From contig NC_023065.1 of NCBI RefSeq assembly GCF_000513295.1, positions 434,001 through 498,000 of the forward strand: a stretch of DNA of 64,000 bases, read 5' to 3'. The position numbers and the translations under genes were made by a program. The DNA comes from Magnetospirillum gryphiswaldense MSR-1 v2. Its GTDB lineage: Bacteria > Pseudomonadota > Alphaproteobacteria > Rhodospirillales > Magnetospirillaceae. How positions within the stretch are numbered: the stretch's first letter is position 1; every line of letters starts with the position of its first letter. Below the pieces are notes generated by a model that saw only the letters and a list, made by a program, of their open reading frames with translations, was not told the origin of the DNA and did no database searches. Below are positions 1 to 11,248 of this stretch, piece after piece.

Positions 1-3
1 TAC

Positions 4-438
4 ATGAACAAGGTGGCCACGGCCATCGTTGCCCGCATTGATGCCAACCGGGCCGCCATCTTGAACGAACTACGCACCGCCCGGGAAAGCGCGTCCGAGC
101 CCAACAGCGGCAAGGTGTTCACCACCGAGGCCATGTTGGCCGGGATTTATCGCTTCCACGAGGCCTGCTCGTTCTATTCGGCGCTGAGCAGCATGACCCA
201 GAATGCGGCGCTGCCCGACACCGTGGAAAGCGTGCGCGGGCGAGTGGAGATGGCACAAAAGGACGTTGCCGCCCTGGAGCAGCAGATCGCCACCACCACC
301 GATCCCAAAGCCTTGGCGGCGTTGCAGCGCCTGTTGGCGACCAGGGTCAACACCCTTAATTTCCTCACCACCCAGTTGGGGGTGCTGGAAACCCGGGCCG
401 GCTCCGGTCTTGGTGCGGCGCCCGCCACCAGCCAATGA
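4..438 (+). CDS. Hypothetical protein, possibly 5'-truncated by the window edge
   Basis: A 144-residue reading frame on the same strand as aspS, ending 82 bases before it. It is rich in Ala, Glu, Gln and Leu. Residues about 75-115 look like a helical coiled coil (alternating Val/Ala/Leu with Glu/Gln/Arg). I see no signal peptide, membrane segment or catalytic motif. The first ATG lies three bases into the window, so the protein may begin further upstream. I do not recognise a family. Codon usage matches the neighbouring genes, which supports it being real. Being upstream of aspS on the same strand allows co-transcription, but nothing more specific. Confidence 0.5.
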   Translation: MNKVATAIVARIDANRAAILNELRTARESASEPNSGKVFTTEAMLAGIYRFHEACSFYSALSSMTQNAALPDTVESVRGRVEMAQKDVAALEQQIATTTDPKALAALQRLLATRVNTLNFLTTQLGVLETRAGSGLGAAPATSQ

Positions 439-520
439 TAATTCCTTTCCATCTTGACAATCCCCCGGTGGCGTGTGTCTTTTCCCGTTTCTCGCGCACC
501 CACCGGGGATCGTTTTGACC

Positions 521-2308
521 ATGCATCAATATCGCACGCACACCTGCGGCCAGCTTCGCGCCAGCGATGCCGGCACCATTGCCCGCCTGTCCGGTTGGGT
601 CCACCGCAAGCGTGACCATGGCAACCTTCTGTTCGTCGATTTGCGCGACCATTACGGTCTGACCCAGTGCGTCTTGGATATTTCCAGCGCCGTTTTCGCC
701 ACCTTGGAAAAGGCCCGGCCGGAAAGCGTCATCACCGTCACCGGCAAGGTGGTCAGCCGCACCAGCGACACCATCAATCCGCGCCTGCCCACCGGCGAGA
801 TCGAATTGCAGGTGGCCGAGATCGAGATTCAGTCCATCGCCGACGTGCTCCCCATCCAGGTGGCCGGCGACCAGGAATATCCCGAGGACATGCGGCTCAA
901 GTACCGCTTCCTCGATCTGCGCCGTGAAGACGTGCACGCCAACATGATGCTGCGCTCAGAGGTCATCGCCTATTTGCGCAAGGCCATGCTGGACCAGGGC
1001 TTCACCGAGTTCCAGACCCCGATCCTGACCGCCAGCAGCCCGGAAGGCGCGCGCGATTATCTGGTCCCCGCCCGTCTGCATCCCGGCAAGTTCTATGCGC
1101 TGCCGCAGGCGCCGCAGCAGTTCAAGCAATTGCTGATGGTGGCTGGCTTCGACAAGTATTTCCAGATCGCGCCGTGCTTCCGTGACGAGGCCGGTCGTGC
1201 CGACCGTTCCCCGGGCGAGTTCTACCAGCTCGATTTCGAGATGAGCTACGTGACGCAAGACGACGTCTTCGCCGCCATCGAGCCGGTGCTGGAAGGCGTG
1301 TTCAAGCAGTTCGGCAAGGGCCGCAAGGTCACCCCGGCGCCGTTCCCGCGCATCCCTTACGCTGAATCCATGCTGAAATACGGCTCGGACAAGCCCGATC
1401 TGCGTAACCCCATCGAGATCGCCGACGTCACCGAGCCGTTCCGCGGCTCCGGTTTCGGCCTGTTCGCCAAGCTGGTGGACAAGGGCGCGGTGGTCCGTGC
1501 CATTCCCGCCCCCGGCGCCGCCAACCAGCCGCGCTCGTGGTTCGATAAGTTGAATGAATGGGCGCGTGAAAACGGTGCCGGCGGTCTGGGCTATATCCAA
1601 TTCGCCGCCGATGGCGCCAAGGGCCCCATCGCCAAGAACCTGGAACCGGAACGCATCAACGCCATCAAGCAAGCCGCCAAGTTGAACGACGGCGATGCCG
1701 TGTTCTTCGCCTGCGACAAGGAATTGCCGGCGGCCAAGTTCGCGGGACTGGTCCGCACCAAGATCGGCAACGATCTGGACCTGTTGGAAAAGGACGTGTT
1801 CAAGTTCTGCTGGACCGTGGACTTCCCCATGTACGAGTTGAACGAGGAAACCGGCCAGATCGATTTCAGCCACAACCCGTTCTCCATGCCCCAGGGCGGC
1901 ATGGACGCGCTGGAAAACCAGGACCCGCTGACCATCAACGCCTATCAGTACGACATCGTCTGTAACGGCGTCGAATTGTCGTCGGGGGCCATCCGCAACC
2001 ACCGTGCCGACATCATGATCAAGGCCTTCGGCATCGCCGGCTATGGTCCGGAAGTGGTCGAGGAAAAGTTCGGCGGCATGTTGAACGCGTTCCGCTATGG
2101 CGCGCCGCCGCACGGTGGCTCGGCCCCGGGCGTCGATCGCATCGTCATGTTGCTGGCTGATCAGCCCAACATCCGCGAGGTCATCTTGTTCCCCATGAAC
2201 CAGCAGGCCCAGGATCTGCTGATGGGGGCGCCGGCCGAGGTCGATGCCATGCGCTGGAAGGAACTGCACATCAAGCCGGATCTGCCCAAGCCGAAAAAGG
2301 AAGGCTGA
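521..2308 (+). CDS. aspS: Aspartyl-tRNA synthetase
   Basis: A class II aminoacyl-tRNA synthetase that charges tRNA-Asp (in many alphaproteobacteria also tRNA-Asn). The 595 residues match the bacterial-type enzyme, which carries an extra GAD domain. The N-terminal OB-fold anticodon-binding domain begins [12 protein letters not shown] and includes [19 protein letters not shown]. Class II motif 2 is seen around [19 protein letters not shown], and motif 3 near the C-terminus as GVDRIVMLL with its conserved Arg. The frame stays open upstream to base 473, but the ATG at 521 gives the family N-terminus and has GGGGAT just upstream. A strong terminator follows 40 bases after the stop, so this appears to end its transcript. 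Confidence 0.97.
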   Translation: MHQYRTHTCGQLRASDAGTIARLSGWVHRKRDHGNLLFVDLRDHYGLTQCVLDISSAVFATLEKARPESVITVTGKVVSRTSDTINPRLPTGEIELQVAEIEIQSIADVLPIQVAGDQEYPEDMRLKYRFLDLRREDVHANMMLRSEVIAYLRKAMLDQGFTEFQTPILTASSPEGARDYLVPARLHPGKFYALPQAPQQFKQLLMVAGFDKYFQIAPCFRDEAGRADRSPGEFYQLDFEMSYVTQDDVFAAIEPVLEGVFKQFGKGRKVTPAPFPRIPYAESMLKYGSDKPDLRNPIEIADVTEPFRGSGFGLFAKLVDKGAVVRAIPAPGAANQPRSWFDKLNEWARENGAGGLGYIQFAADGAKGPIAKNLEPERINAIKQAAKLNDGDAVFFACDKELPAAKFAGLVRTKIGNDLDLLEKDVFKFCWTVDFPMYELNEETGQIDFSHNPFSMPQGGMDALENQDPLTINAYQYDIVCNGVELSSGAIRNHRADIMIKAFGIAGYGPEVVEEKFGGMLNAFRYGAPPHGGSAPGVDRIVMLLADQPNIREVILFPMNQQAQDLLMGAPAEVDAMRWKELHIKPDLPKPKKEG

Positions 2309-2344
2309 TCAGCCCAGCTTTTCCTGCAACGAGGTGCAAAATCA

Positions 2345-2380
2345 AAAAAGCCGGACGAGAGATCGTCCGGCTTTTTGTTT
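2345..2380 (+). terminator. Rho-independent terminator after aspS
   Basis: A perfect 10-bp stem AGCCGGACGA / TCGTCCGGCT closes a GAGA tetraloop and is followed by CTTTTTGTTT. A run of A before the stem means it could also work on the opposite strand. Its stem core recurs in the terminator at 4653-4690. Confidence 0.9.
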
Positions 2381-2399
2381 CTGCGTCTTAAGGATGAGG

Positions 2400-2545
2400 C
2401 GTCCATGCTAAATGAAGGAATTAACTTATTGTGCGTATGCCTTTATTGTCAGTAATGAATTGACCGTTATGGTTACGTGCTATTGATATTAATATATTAC
2501 GGTATTCTTATTTTATTTTGTATGCTTCTTCAATAATCTGCGCGA
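2400..2545 (+). promoter_or_regulatory. AT-rich promoter region of the hemerythrin chemoreceptor
   Basis: This stretch is far more AT-rich than its surroundings. It contains TTGACC at 2460-2465, followed about 15-17 bases later by weak -10-like sequences within TATTGATATTAATATATT. It lies between the aspS terminator and the chemoreceptor start, where a promoter is expected. I cannot define the exact -10. Confidence 0.35.
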
Positions 2546-2558
2546 ATGTGAGGCTGTC

Positions 2559-4649
2559 ATGTTTTCTAACATGAACATTGGGGCGCGCATGTCCCTTGGG
2601 TTTTTCCTCGTCCTGGTTTTGACCTTGGCTATTGGCATCATCGCCGAAATTTCTTCGGCGCAATTGTCGGAATTGACGGCCAAGCTGTATCGGCATCCCT
2701 TTGCCGTCACCAATGCGCTGTCCGACGCCAATGCCAACATCATCGCCATGCATCGGTCGATGAAAGACGTGGCGCTGTCGCAGACACCCGAGGACCTAGC
2801 CAAGGCTGTGGCCGACGTGGATGCGCGGGAAAAGCGGGTCTACGACAAGTTCAATCTGGTGCGCGAACGCTTCCTGGGCGACAAATCCGACGTCGAGGCG
2901 GCGGCCAAGGCCTTCGCCGATTGGAAGCCAATCCGCGATCAGGTGATCGTCGCCATCCGCGACAATCGGCGCGAGGACGCCGCTGAAATCACCAAGACCA
3001 AGGGGGCGGTTCAGGTCGCCTCCATCAATGCCACCTTGGACAAGGTGATGGTCTTTGCCTTCGACAAGGCCGAGGCCTTCATGGTCAATGCCCAGGCGAC
3101 CAAGGACCGTATGACCATGATCACCCGCCTGTGTTTGGGCGGCGCTCTGATTTTGGGCGTGACCGTAGCTTGGTGGATCACCCGCGGCATCAGCCGGCCC
3201 ATCAACGCCATGACCGGTGTGATGGATCAACTGTCGCAGAACAAGCTGCAAGTTGACGTCCCCTATGCTGGCCGTGGCGACGAAATCGGTCGCATGGCCA
3301 AGTCGGTGCGCCACTTCAAGGATCAGTTGGTGCGGGTGCACCAGCTTGAACAAGAGCAGGAAGAGCAGAAGCGCCGGGCCGAGGTCGATCGTATGACGGC
3401 CATGCGCAAGATGGCCGACACTTTTGAAGGCAGCGTCGGTGCGGTGATCAATACCGTGACCTCGGCGGCGACCGAGTTGCAGGCGGCGTCCAGCCAGATG
3501 GCCGGCACCGCCACCGAAACCAGCGCTCAGGCGACCACGGTGGCGTCTTCGGCGCAACAGGCCTCGGCCAATGTGCAGACGGTGGCCTCGGCCACCGATG
3601 AACTGGCCGCCTCCATCGAGGAAATCACCCATCAGGTGGAACGGGCGCAGACGGTATCCGGTCGGGCCGGGACCGAGATGGACAAGGCCACTCTTCAGGT
3701 GGAAGCCCTGTCGGAAAATGTCGGCAAGATCGGCGAAATCGTCAGTCTGATCGATCATATCGCCAGCCAGACCAATTTGCTGGCGCTGAATGCGACGATT
3801 GAGGCGGCTCGCGCCGGTGATGCCGGTAAAGGCTTCGCCGTGGTGGCCAACGAGGTCAAGGGGCTGGCCAACCAGACCGCCAAGGCCACCAGCGAGATCG
3901 CCACTCAGATCCAGGCGGTGCAGCAAGGGACCGCCGCCGCCGTCCATGCCATCGGCGACGTATCTTCGGTCATCGCGGAAATGGCCGCCATCAGTGCGGC
4001 GGTCGCCGCCGCCGTCGAACAGCAAAGCGGCGCCACCAACGAAATCGCCCGCAATGTCGAGCAGGCCGCCGACGGCACCCAGCAGGTGACGGAAAATATC
4101 GTCTCGGTCGAGCAGGCGGCGCGGGAAACCGGATCGGCGGCGGAACAGATCAGCATTTCCGCCACCGATCTGTCGAAGCAGGCGGAATATCTGCGGCATG
4201 AAGTCGGGCAGTTCCTGTCCCAGGTGCGGGCCGACAAGACGAAAATGGTTCTGTTGACCTGGACCGACAATCTGGCCAGTGGCGTCGCCAGCATCGACGC
4301 TCATCATCAGGAAATGTTCGCCCAGTTGAATGCCTTCTACGGCGAGATGATGGCCGGCGACAGCGGCAAGGGGGCGTTGACCATGTTGGCGGCCATTGAA
4401 CGCAGCATGTCCACCCATTTCGCCGAGGAAGAAGCGCTGATGACCAAACACCGCTATGGCGCCGCCGATACCCATCGCGGCCACCATCGCGACTTCCTGG
4501 CCAAGGTGGCGTTGATGCGTCAGGACATCGAGGGGCAAAAGCCCAATGCCATGGCCAATTTCTTCGATTATGTCTCGACCTGGTTGGCCGAACATATCGG
4601 CAAGGAAGACAAGGCCCTGTTCACCGCCCTTAAAACCCAGGCGGCGTAA
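2559..4649 (+). CDS. Methyl-accepting chemotaxis protein with C-terminal bacteriohemerythrin domain
   Basis: A 696-residue transmembrane chemoreceptor. There is one membrane segment at residues 12-30 and another at about 188-207, enclosing a periplasmic helical region of the 4HB type. HAMP follows (about 208-260), then the signalling domain with the conserved hairpin tip [20 protein letters not shown] around residues 407-428. The last 130 residues are a hemerythrin domain with all the usual di-iron ligands: H583 in IDAHHQ, HFAEE (HxxxE), HRGHH (HxxxH) and HIGKED (HxxxxD). Hemerythrins bind O2 or are oxidised by it, so this receptor probably feeds oxygen or redox information into the CheA pathway. 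The architecture resembles DcrH of Desulfovibrio. Start chosen at the first ATG, preceded by GTGAGG. It has its own promoter region and terminator, so it is probably monocistronic. Confidence 0.95.
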   Translation: MFSNMNIGARMSLGFFLVLVLTLAIGIIAEISSAQLSELTAKLYRHPFAVTNALSDANANIIAMHRSMKDVALSQTPEDLAKAVADVDAREKRVYDKFNLVRERFLGDKSDVEAAAKAFADWKPIRDQVIVAIRDNRREDAAEITKTKGAVQVASINATLDKVMVFAFDKAEAFMVNAQATKDRMTMITRLCLGGALILGVTVAWWITRGISRPINAMTGVMDQLSQNKLQVDVPYAGRGDEIGRMAKSVRHFKDQLVRVHQLEQEQEEQKRRAEVDRMTAMRKMADTFEGSVGAVINTVTSAATELQAASSQMAGTATETSAQATTVASSAQQASANVQTVASATDELAASIEEITHQVERAQTVSGRAGTEMDKATLQVEALSENVGKIGEIVSLIDHIASQTNLLALNATIEAARAGDAGKGFAVVANEVKGLANQTAKATSEIATQIQAVQQGTAAAVHAIGDVSSVIAEMAAISAAVAAAVEQQSGATNEIARNVEQAADGTQQVTENIVSVEQAARETGSAAEQISISATDLSKQAEYLRHEVGQFLSQVRADKTKMVLLTWTDNLASGVASIDAHHQEMFAQLNAFYGEMMAGDSGKGALTMLAAIERSMSTHFAEEEALMTKHRYGAADTHRGHHRDFLAKVALMRQDIEGQKPNAMANFFDYVSTWLAEHIGKEDKALFTALKTQAA

Positions 4650-4652
4650 ACG

Positions 4653-4690
4653 AAAAAAGGGGCCGGACGATCACTCGTCCGGCCCTTTCA
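4653..4690. terminator. Bidirectional terminator between the chemoreceptor and hmgL
   Basis: An 11-bp stem GGGCCGGACGA / TCGTCCGGCCC with loop TCAC. On the plus strand it is followed by a short T tract. On the minus strand it is followed by TTTTTTCG, the stronger tail, so it mainly ends the liu operon while also ending the convergent chemoreceptor transcript. Confidence 0.88.
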
Positions 4691-4765
4691 GTTTACGGTT
4701 CTTGGGAGACATCCTTCCCCGTTCCCAGGGAAAAGCCCGCTGCAACGAACCACTTTGCCACGGGG

Positions 4766-5659
4766 TCAGTTCAGCGCGCGGGCCACCTTCGATCCGTTGG
4801 GCCGCCCCAGGCGATCGCAAATGAAGGTGCCGGCCTCGATCAATTTTCCCAGGTCGACGCCGGTGTGGATGCCCATGCCGTGCAGCATGTAGACCACATC
4901 CTCGCTGGCGACGTTGCCGGCGGCGCCCTTGGCATAGGGGCAGCCGCCCAGGCCGGCGACCGAGGAATCGACCACCGCCACGCCACGTTCCAGCACCGCC
5001 AGGATATTGGCCAAGGCTTGGCCGTAAGTGTCGTGGAAATGCGCCGCCAGCATGGTTACCGGCAGATGGGCGGTGACGGCGTCGATCATGGCTTGCGCCT
5101 TCAACGGCGTGCCGACACCGACGGTGTCGCCCAACGAGATTTCATAACAGCCCATCGCCGCCAGCTTGCGCGCCACCCCGGCGACGGCGGCGGGGGTGAT
5201 GTCGCCTTCATAGGGGCAGCCCAGCACGCAAGAGACATAACCGCGCACCTTGACGCCCTGGTCCCGCGCACGGGTGATGACGGGGGCGAAACGGTCCAGG
5301 CTTTCGTCAATGGAGCAATTGATGTTTTTTTGCGAAAAGCTTTCCGAGGCGGCGCCGAACACCGCCACCTCAAGCGCCCCCGCCGCCAAGGCCGCTTCCA
5401 GTCCCTGCATGTTGGGGGTCAGCACCGGATAGACCACGCCGGGTTTTTGGCCGATGCCGGCCAGGACCTCGGCGCTGGCGGCCATTTGCGGCACCCATTT
5501 GGGGCTGACGAAGCTGCCCGATTCGATCACCGGCAGCCCCGCCGCCGTCAGGCGGTCGATCAGGCCGATCTTGGTTTGCACCGATACCGGGCTGGCCTCG
5601 TTCTGCAAGCCGTCGCGGGGGCCGACCTCGACGATTTTTACGGCGGGCGGGATGGTCAT
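4766..5659 (-). CDS. hmgL: Hydroxymethylglutaryl-CoA lyase
   Basis: Cleaves 3-hydroxy-3-methylglutaryl-CoA to acetoacetate and acetyl-CoA, the last step of leucine degradation. The 297 residues have the DRE-TIM barrel metal-binding start [12 protein letters not shown] and the family signature [19 protein letters not shown] with its catalytic Cys. Length is normal for bacterial enzymes. The ATG overlaps the mccA stop by four bases (ATGA), so the two are translationally coupled. It is the last gene of the operon, and the terminator at 4653-4690 follows. Confidence 0.95.
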   Translation of the reverse strand: MTIPPAVKIVEVGPRDGLQNEASPVSVQTKIGLIDRLTAAGLPVIESGSFVSPKWVPQMAASAEVLAGIGQKPGVVYPVLTPNMQGLEAALAAGALEVAVFGAASESFSQKNINCSIDESLDRFAPVITRARDQGVKVRGYVSCVLGCPYEGDITPAAVAGVARKLAAMGCYEISLGDTVGVGTPLKAQAMIDAVTAHLPVTMLAAHFHDTYGQALANILAVLERGVAVVDSSVAGLGGCPYAKGAAGNVASEDVVYMLHGMGIHTGVDLGKLIEAGTFICDRLGRPNGSKVARALN

Positions 5660-7650
5660 TTCGCCTCCGTCACCTCGAAGGTCACCAATTGGGCACCGTC
5701 GGCAACCTGATCACCGGCGCCGTACAGCACTTCCTTCACCGTGCCGTCGGTGGGGGCCTTGATGGTATGTTCCATCTTCATGGCCTCGACCACCATCAAG
5801 ACCTGACCCTTTTCCACCACCTCGCCGGCCTTGACCAAGGCCTGCACCACGGTGCCGGTCATCGGCGCGGTCAAGCTGCCGCCGGCATCGGCGTCCTGGT
5901 CGGCGGCCTTGGCCGAGGGGTCGTCCAACTTCAGCTTCCAGGCATTGCCGGCTTCCAGCACGGTGATGTCGAAGCCTTGGATGACCACGGTGGCCGATTT
6001 GCGCTCGCCGTTGATTTCGGCGGTGACGGTGCGGCCCTGGCGACTGGCGCCCCTGACCACGCACTTGCCCTCGGGCATGTCCATGTCCCAGCCAAGGCTG
6101 CGGAAATGGACGGTGACGAGACGCGCCGTCTCGTTGTCGATCAGGCGGAAATCATGATGATTGTCGTCATTCATGCGCCAGCCATTGGTCAGCCGCCAGG
6201 GCGAATGCGGGTCGTCGCGGCGGGTGGGCGCGGCTTCGCGTTCCATCAGCATGGCGGCGGCGGCGAAGGCCAGGGCGGTGCTGGGCACGGCCTGGGCGCT
6301 TTTCAGCAGATCGTCGCGATGGCGGTTGATGAAGCCGGTATCGACCTGGAAGGCAGCGAAGGCGGGATGGCCGGCGATGGCCGCCAGAAAGCCCACATTG
6401 GTGGTCATGCCGGCGATTTCATAATCGGCCAAGGCCCGGCGCAACCGGCGCAGGGCGCGGTCGCGGTCCTCGTCCCAGACGATCAGCTTGGCGATCATCG
6501 GGTCGTAGAAGGCGGTGACGGCATCGCCCTGGCGTACGCCGGTATCGACGCGCACATGGGCGTTGGTGGCCGGCGGCGCCAGATGCACCAAGGTGCCGGT
6601 GGCCGGCAGGAAGTCGCGGTCGGTGTCCTCGGCGTAGATGCGGGCCTCGAAGGCGTGGCCCCTGCGCACCAGTTCATGCTGGCCCAAAGGCAGCGGACGG
6701 CCCGAGGCCACCAGCAATTGCCATTCCACCAGATCCTGACCGGTGATCATCTCGGTCACCGGATGCTCCACCTGCAAGCGGGTGTTCATCTCGATGAAGA
6801 AGAATTGGCCGTCCTGATAGAGGAACTCCACCGTGCCGGCGCCGACATAATTGACCGCCTTGGCGGCGGCCACCGCCGCCTCGCCCATGGCTTGGCGCAC
6901 TTCCTCGGCCAGCAGCGGGGCGGGGGCTTCCTCGATCACCTTCTGGTGACGGCGCTGGACCGAGCAATCACGCTCGAACAGATAGATGCCGTTGCCAAGG
7001 GAATCGCAGAAAATCTGGATTTCCACGTGGCGGGGATGGTCGAGGTAACGTTCTAGCAGCAGGGAATCGTCGCCGAATGCCGCCTTGGCCTCGCGCTTGG
7101 CGCCGTTGATGGCGTCGACCAGTTCGCTTTCCTGGCGCACCACCCGCATGCCCTTGCCACCGCCGCCCGCCGATGCCTTGACCAGCACCGGATAGCCCAT
7201 CTTGTTGGCGGCGGCGACCAGTTCGGCCTGTTCCTGGCCCTGGCCGTGATAACCGGGGACCAGCGGCACCCCGGCGTCTTCCATCAGTCGCTTGGATTCG
7301 GCTTTCGAGCCCATGGCGCGGATGGCCGAGGCCGGCGGCCCCATGAAGACGATGCCGTTGTCGGCGCAGGCTTCGGCGAAGCCCGCGTTTTCCGACAAAA
7401 AGCCGTAGCCGGGGTGAATGGCCTGGGCACCGGTGCGTTTCGCCGCGTCGATGATGCGGTCGGCCTTCAGGTAGCTTTCGCTGGCCGGGGCCGGGCCGAT
7501 CAACACCGCTTCGTCGGCCATGGCCACATGCATGGCATTGGCGTCAGCCTCGGAATAGACGGCGACGGTGCGAATGCCTAAGCGCTTGGCGGTGCGCATG
7601 ACCCGGCAGGCGATTTCGCCGCGATTGGCGATCAGAATTTTGTCAAACAT
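5656..7650 (-). CDS. mccA: Methylcrotonyl-CoA carboxylase, biotin-containing alpha subunit
   Basis: ATP- and biotin-dependent subunit that carboxylates 3-methylcrotonyl-CoA in leucine breakdown. In order, the 664 residues carry the biotin carboxylase N-domain ([17 protein letters not shown]), the ATP-grasp region with glycine-rich [11 protein letters not shown], the [14 protein letters not shown] catalytic segment, and a C-terminal biotinyl domain. The biotinylated lysine is K625 in [10 protein letters not shown]. The subunit architecture resembles propionyl-CoA carboxylase, but the neighbours ivd, mccB, liuC and hmgL make methylcrotonyl-CoA the substrate. The start has GGGGGAT upstream and lies three bases after the liuC stop. 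Confidence 0.95.
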   Translation of the reverse strand: MFDKILIANRGEIACRVMRTAKRLGIRTVAVYSEADANAMHVAMADEAVLIGPAPASESYLKADRIIDAAKRTGAQAIHPGYGFLSENAGFAEACADNGIVFMGPPASAIRAMGSKAESKRLMEDAGVPLVPGYHGQGQEQAELVAAANKMGYPVLVKASAGGGGKGMRVVRQESELVDAINGAKREAKAAFGDDSLLLERYLDHPRHVEIQIFCDSLGNGIYLFERDCSVQRRHQKVIEEAPAPLLAEEVRQAMGEAAVAAAKAVNYVGAGTVEFLYQDGQFFFIEMNTRLQVEHPVTEMITGQDLVEWQLLVASGRPLPLGQHELVRRGHAFEARIYAEDTDRDFLPATGTLVHLAPPATNAHVRVDTGVRQGDAVTAFYDPMIAKLIVWDEDRDRALRRLRRALADYEIAGMTTNVGFLAAIAGHPAFAAFQVDTGFINRHRDDLLKSAQAVPSTALAFAAAAMLMEREAAPTRRDDPHSPWRLTNGWRMNDDNHHDFRLIDNETARLVTVHFRSLGWDMDMPEGKCVVRGASRQGRTVTAEINGERKSATVVIQGFDITVLEAGNAWKLKLDDPSAKAADQDADAGGSLTAPMTGTVVQALVKAGEVVEKGQVLMVVEAMKMEHTIKAPTDGTVKEVLYGAGDQVADGAQLVTFEVTEAK

Positions 7651-7653
7651 GGG

Positions 7654-8439
7654 TTATCCCCCGATCCAGCCGGCTTTGCGCTTTTCCAGAAAGGCCCGCA
7701 CCCCCTCGCGCCCCTCGTCCGAGGCGCGGATGGTGGCGATGCGTCCGGCGGTCCAGTCGCGTAAATCGTCGTTCAATTCCTGCTCGGCGGCGCGCACGGC
7801 CAGTTCCTTGGCCGCTTCCATGGCCTTGGGGCCGTTGGCCGACAGTGCCTTGATCCAGCGGTCGCGCACCTCTGTCAACTGGTCCAGGGGCACCACTTCC
7901 GACACCAGACCCAGTTCCGCCGCCTTGGCGGCGCTGAAGGTCTCGGCGGTCTGGAAATAGCGCCTTGCCGCGCGGCCACCGATGGCGCGGACCACGTAAG
8001 GCGAGATGACGGCGGGGATCAGGCCCAGCTTGACTTCCGACAGGCAGAAACTGGCGCTGTCGGCGCACACCACCATGTCGCAGCAGGCGGCGAGGCCGAC
8101 ACCGCCGCCATAGGCCGAGCCCTGGACGACGCCGATGACCGGCTTGGGCGCGCTGTCGATGGTTTGCATCAACTTGGCCAAGGCCCGCGAATCGGCCAGA
8201 TTCTGCGCGTGGTCGTATTCGGCCATGCGCTTCATCCAGTTAAGGTCGGCGCCGGCGGAAAAGCTTTTGCCGGTGGCGTCCAGCACGATGATGCGACTGT
8301 CGGCGTCATCGATGGCTGCCTGGAAGGCCTCGGTCAACTCGGCGATCAGCAGGTCGTCGAAGGCGTTGTGGCGGTCGGCCCGGTTCATGGTGATGAAGCG
8401 GGTCGGGCCCCGTTGGACGATGATCAGGGACTCGCTCAT
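7654..8439 (-). CDS. liuC: Methylglutaconyl-CoA hydratase (crotonase family)
   Basis: Hydrates 3-methylglutaconyl-CoA to HMG-CoA, linking methylcrotonyl-CoA carboxylase to HMG-CoA lyase. The 261 residues have the crotonase oxyanion-hole segments SAGADLNWM and GSAYGGGVGLAACCD, followed by FCLSEVKLGLIPAVISPYVV with the conserved catalytic Glu. At the position of the other crotonase Glu there is Gly (GGGVGLA); from memory this is also the case in bacterial LiuC proteins, which supports the specific assignment over a generic enoyl-CoA hydratase. It lies between mccB and mccA with gaps of only a few bases. Confidence 0.9.
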   Translation of the reverse strand: MSESLIIVQRGPTRFITMNRADRHNAFDDLLIAELTEAFQAAIDDADSRIIVLDATGKSFSAGADLNWMKRMAEYDHAQNLADSRALAKLMQTIDSAPKPVIGVVQGSAYGGGVGLAACCDMVVCADSASFCLSEVKLGLIPAVISPYVVRAIGGRAARRYFQTAETFSAAKAAELGLVSEVVPLDQLTEVRDRWIKALSANGPKAMEAAKELAVRAAEQELNDDLRDWTAGRIATIRASDEGREGVRAFLEKRKAGWIGG

Positions 8440-8443
8440 TTCC

Positions 8444-10051
8444 TTACATCCTGAACACGCCGAACTTGGTCGGTTTGATGGGGGCGTTGAGCGAAGCGGA
8501 AATCCCCAGTCCCAGCACCATGCGGGTGTCGGCGGGGTCGATCAGGCCGTCATCCCACAGCCGTGCCCCGGCATAATAGGGGTGGCCCTGGGTTTCGTAC
8601 TGGGCGCGGATGGGGGCCTTGAACGCCTCCATGTCCGCACTGGCCCAATCCTCGCCCTTGGCCGCCATGGAATCCTTCTTGATCTGGGCCAGGACGCCCG
8701 CCGCCTGTTCGCCGCCCATCACCGAGATGCGGCCCGTGGGCCACATCCACAGCATGCGCGGTTGGAAGGCGCGCCCGCACATGCCGTAATTGCCGGCGCC
8801 GAACGAGCCGCCGATGAGGACGGTGAATTTGGGCACGTTGGCGCAGGCCACGGCGGTGACCATCTTGGCGCCATCCTTGGCGATGCCGCCCGATTCGTAC
8901 TTCTTGCCGACCATGAAGCCGGTGATGTTCTGCAAGAACACCAAAGGAATACCGCGCTGGGCGCACAATTCGACGAAATGGGCGCCCTTGACGGCGGATT
9001 CCGAGAACAAAATGCCGTTATTGGCGACGATGCCCACCGGATAGCCCCAGATGCGGGCGAAGCCGCAGACCAGGGTCTGGCCGTAGAATTGCTTGAACTC
9101 GTCGAAGCGCGAACCGTCGACGATGCGGGCGATGATTTCGCGCACGTCATAGGGCTTGCGCGGGTCGGCGGGGATGATGCCGTAGATTTCCTTGGGGTCG
9201 TAACGCGGCTCTTCCGGCGTGGCGATGTCGAGGCTGACCGGCTTGGTGCGGTTGAGGTTGCCGATGACGCGCCGGGCGATGGCCAAAGCGTGGCCGTCGT
9301 CCAGCGCGTAATGGTCGGTGACGCCCGACACCCGGCAATGCACGTCGGCGCCGCCCAAATCCTCGGCGGTGACGATCTCGCCGGTGGCGGCCTTGACCAA
9401 GGGCGGTCCGCCCAGGAAGATGGTGCCCTGGTTCTTGACGATGATGGATTCGTCGCTCATGGCCGGGATGTAGGCGCCGCCCGCCGTGCACGAGCCGTGC
9501 ACCACCGAGATTTGCGGGATGCCGTCCGCCGACATCTGCGCCTGGTTATAGAAAATGCGGCCGAAATGCTCTTTGTCGGGAAAAACCTCGTCCTGCTGCG
9601 GCAGGTTGGCGCCGCCCGATTCCACCAGATAGACGCAAGGCAGGTTGTTTTCGCGGGCGATTTCCTGGGCCCGCAGATGCTTTTTCACCGTCACCGGATA
9701 ATACGATCCACCCTTCACGGTGGGATCGTTGGCGACGATCATGCATTCCTGGCCCTGGATGGCGCCGATGCCGGTGATGATGCCGGCAGCGGCGATGTCG
9801 CCGGAATACATGCCGTAAGCGGCCAGTTGCGACAGCTCAAGGAAGGGCGAGCCGACGTCGAGCAGACGGCGGATGCGTTCGCGCGCCAGCAGCTTGCCGC
9901 GCGATTCGTGGCGGTCGCTGGCCACCTTGCCGCCGCCTTGCTTGATTTCCGCCACCACCTTGCGCATGTCATCGATGACGCGCCCGGTGGCTTCGGCATT
10001 GGCACGGAACTCGTCCGAGCGGGGGTTGATGGCGCTTTTGATGACGGACAT
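8444..10051 (-). CDS. mccB: Methylcrotonyl-CoA carboxylase, carboxyltransferase beta subunit
   Basis: Transfers the carboxyl group from biotin to 3-methylcrotonyl-CoA. About 535 residues with the two crotonase-like carboxyltransferase halves. The acyl-CoA/biotin region includes [20 protein letters not shown] and later [19 protein letters not shown], typical of MccB rather than PccB. Start choice: the ATG at 10051 shares one base with the ivd stop (TGATG). A GTG three bases upstream is also possible (GTGA overlap). AAGAGA lies upstream at a workable distance for either. Both options imply coupling to ivd. Confidence 0.95.
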   Translation of the reverse strand: MSVIKSAINPRSDEFRANAEATGRVIDDMRKVVAEIKQGGGKVASDRHESRGKLLARERIRRLLDVGSPFLELSQLAAYGMYSGDIAAAGIITGIGAIQGQECMIVANDPTVKGGSYYPVTVKKHLRAQEIARENNLPCVYLVESGGANLPQQDEVFPDKEHFGRIFYNQAQMSADGIPQISVVHGSCTAGGAYIPAMSDESIIVKNQGTIFLGGPPLVKAATGEIVTAEDLGGADVHCRVSGVTDHYALDDGHALAIARRVIGNLNRTKPVSLDIATPEEPRYDPKEIYGIIPADPRKPYDVREIIARIVDGSRFDEFKQFYGQTLVCGFARIWGYPVGIVANNGILFSESAVKGAHFVELCAQRGIPLVFLQNITGFMVGKKYESGGIAKDGAKMVTAVACANVPKFTVLIGGSFGAGNYGMCGRAFQPRMLWMWPTGRISVMGGEQAAGVLAQIKKDSMAAKGEDWASADMEAFKAPIRAQYETQGHPYYAGARLWDDGLIDPADTRMVLGLGISASLNAPIKPTKFGVFRM

Positions 10052-11214
10052 CACTTGGTCTCTTCGAACAGTTCACGACCGATCAGCATGCGGCGGATTT
10101 CCGAGGTACCGGCGCCGATTTCATAAAGCTTGGCGTCGCGCAGCAGCCGCCCGGTGGAATATTCGTTGATGTAGCCGTTGCCGCCCAGGGTCTGGATCGC
10201 CTCCAGCGCCATCCAGGTGGCCTTTTCGGCGGTGTAAAGGATGACGCCGGCGGCGTCCTTGCGGGTGGTTTCGCCGCGCGTGCAGGCCTTGGCCACCGCA
10301 TAGGCATAGGCGCGGCAGGCGTTCATGGTGGTGTACATGTCGGCGATCTTGCCCTGCATCAGCTGGAAGGTGCCGATGGCCTGACCGAACTGGGTGCGTT
10401 CGTGGATATAGGGGACCACCACGTCCATGCAGGCACGCATGATGCCCAGGGGACCGCCGGCGAGGACCGCGCGTTCGTAATCCAGGCCGCTCATCAGCAC
10501 GTTGACGCCCTTGCCGACGTTGCCCAGTACGTTTTCTTCCGGCACTTCGCAATCCTGGAACACCAGCTCACCGGTGTTGGAGCCGCGCATGCCCAGCTTG
10601 TCCAGCTTCTGCGCTACCGAAAAGCCCTTGAAATCCTTTTCGATGATGAAGGTGGTGATGCCCTTGGAGCCGGCATTGACGTCGGTCTTGGCATAGACCA
10701 CCAGGGTGTCGGCGTCGGGGCCGTTGGTGATCCACATCTTGGTGCCGTTCAGGATGTAGCGGTCGCCCTTTTTCTCGGCCCGCAACTTCATCGACACCAC
10801 GTCCGAGCCGGCATTGGGCTCGCTCATGGCCAGCGCGCCGATATGGTCGCCGGAAATCAGCTTGGGCAGGTATTTGCGCTTTTGCGCCTCGGTGCCGTTA
10901 CGACGGATTTGGTTGACGCACAGATTGGAATGCGCCCCATAGGACAGGCCGACGGAAGCCGAGGCGCGGCTGATCTCCTCCATGGCGATGACGTGTTCCA
11001 GATACGACATGCCGGCGCCGCCGTATTCTTCCTCGACCGTCAGGCCCAGCAGGCCCATGTCGCCGAACTTCTTCCACAACTGGTTGGGAAATTCGTTGCT
11101 GTGATCGATCTCGGCGGCCAGGGGCGCGATCTCGGCGGCGGCGAAGGCGGCGACCTGATCGCGCATCATGTCGGCGGTTTCACCCAGGTCGAAATTCATG
11201 GTGGCGTTGAACAT
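10051..11214 (-). CDS. ivd: Isovaleryl-CoA dehydrogenase
   Basis: FAD-dependent acyl-CoA dehydrogenase that oxidises isovaleryl-CoA to 3-methylcrotonyl-CoA, the first dedicated step of the operon. The 387 residues contain the family motifs [18 protein letters not shown] and [18 protein letters not shown]. The catalytic base is at the position specific to isovaleryl-CoA dehydrogenases: E247 in [14 protein letters not shown]. The site used by medium-chain enzymes near the C-terminus is not Glu ([12 protein letters not shown]). This residue pattern separates it from generic acyl-CoA dehydrogenases. It is the promoter-proximal gene of ivd-mccB-liuC-mccA-hmgL. Confidence 0.95.
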   Translation of the reverse strand: MFNATMNFDLGETADMMRDQVAAFAAAEIAPLAAEIDHSNEFPNQLWKKFGDMGLLGLTVEEEYGGAGMSYLEHVIAMEEISRASASVGLSYGAHSNLCVNQIRRNGTEAQKRKYLPKLISGDHIGALAMSEPNAGSDVVSMKLRAEKKGDRYILNGTKMWITNGPDADTLVVYAKTDVNAGSKGITTFIIEKDFKGFSVAQKLDKLGMRGSNTGELVFQDCEVPEENVLGNVGKGVNVLMSGLDYERAVLAGGPLGIMRACMDVVVPYIHERTQFGQAIGTFQLMQGKIADMYTTMNACRAYAYAVAKACTRGETTRKDAAGVILYTAEKATWMALEAIQTLGGNGYINEYSTGRLLRDAKLYEIGAGTSEIRRMLIGRELFEETK

Positions 11215-11248
11215 TCGGACGGCTCCCGGTGTCAGGGTCTTATTGTCT

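Noticed and set aside
473-520. Extended N-terminus of aspS
   Set aside because: The family start is [12 protein letters not shown] at 521 with a ribosome-binding site. The 16 extra residues have no counterpart in the family.
8135-10126. A 663-codon plus-strand open frame opposite mccB
   Set aside because: It mirrors the third-codon GC pattern of mccB and liuC on the other strand. The real proteins there match well-known families.
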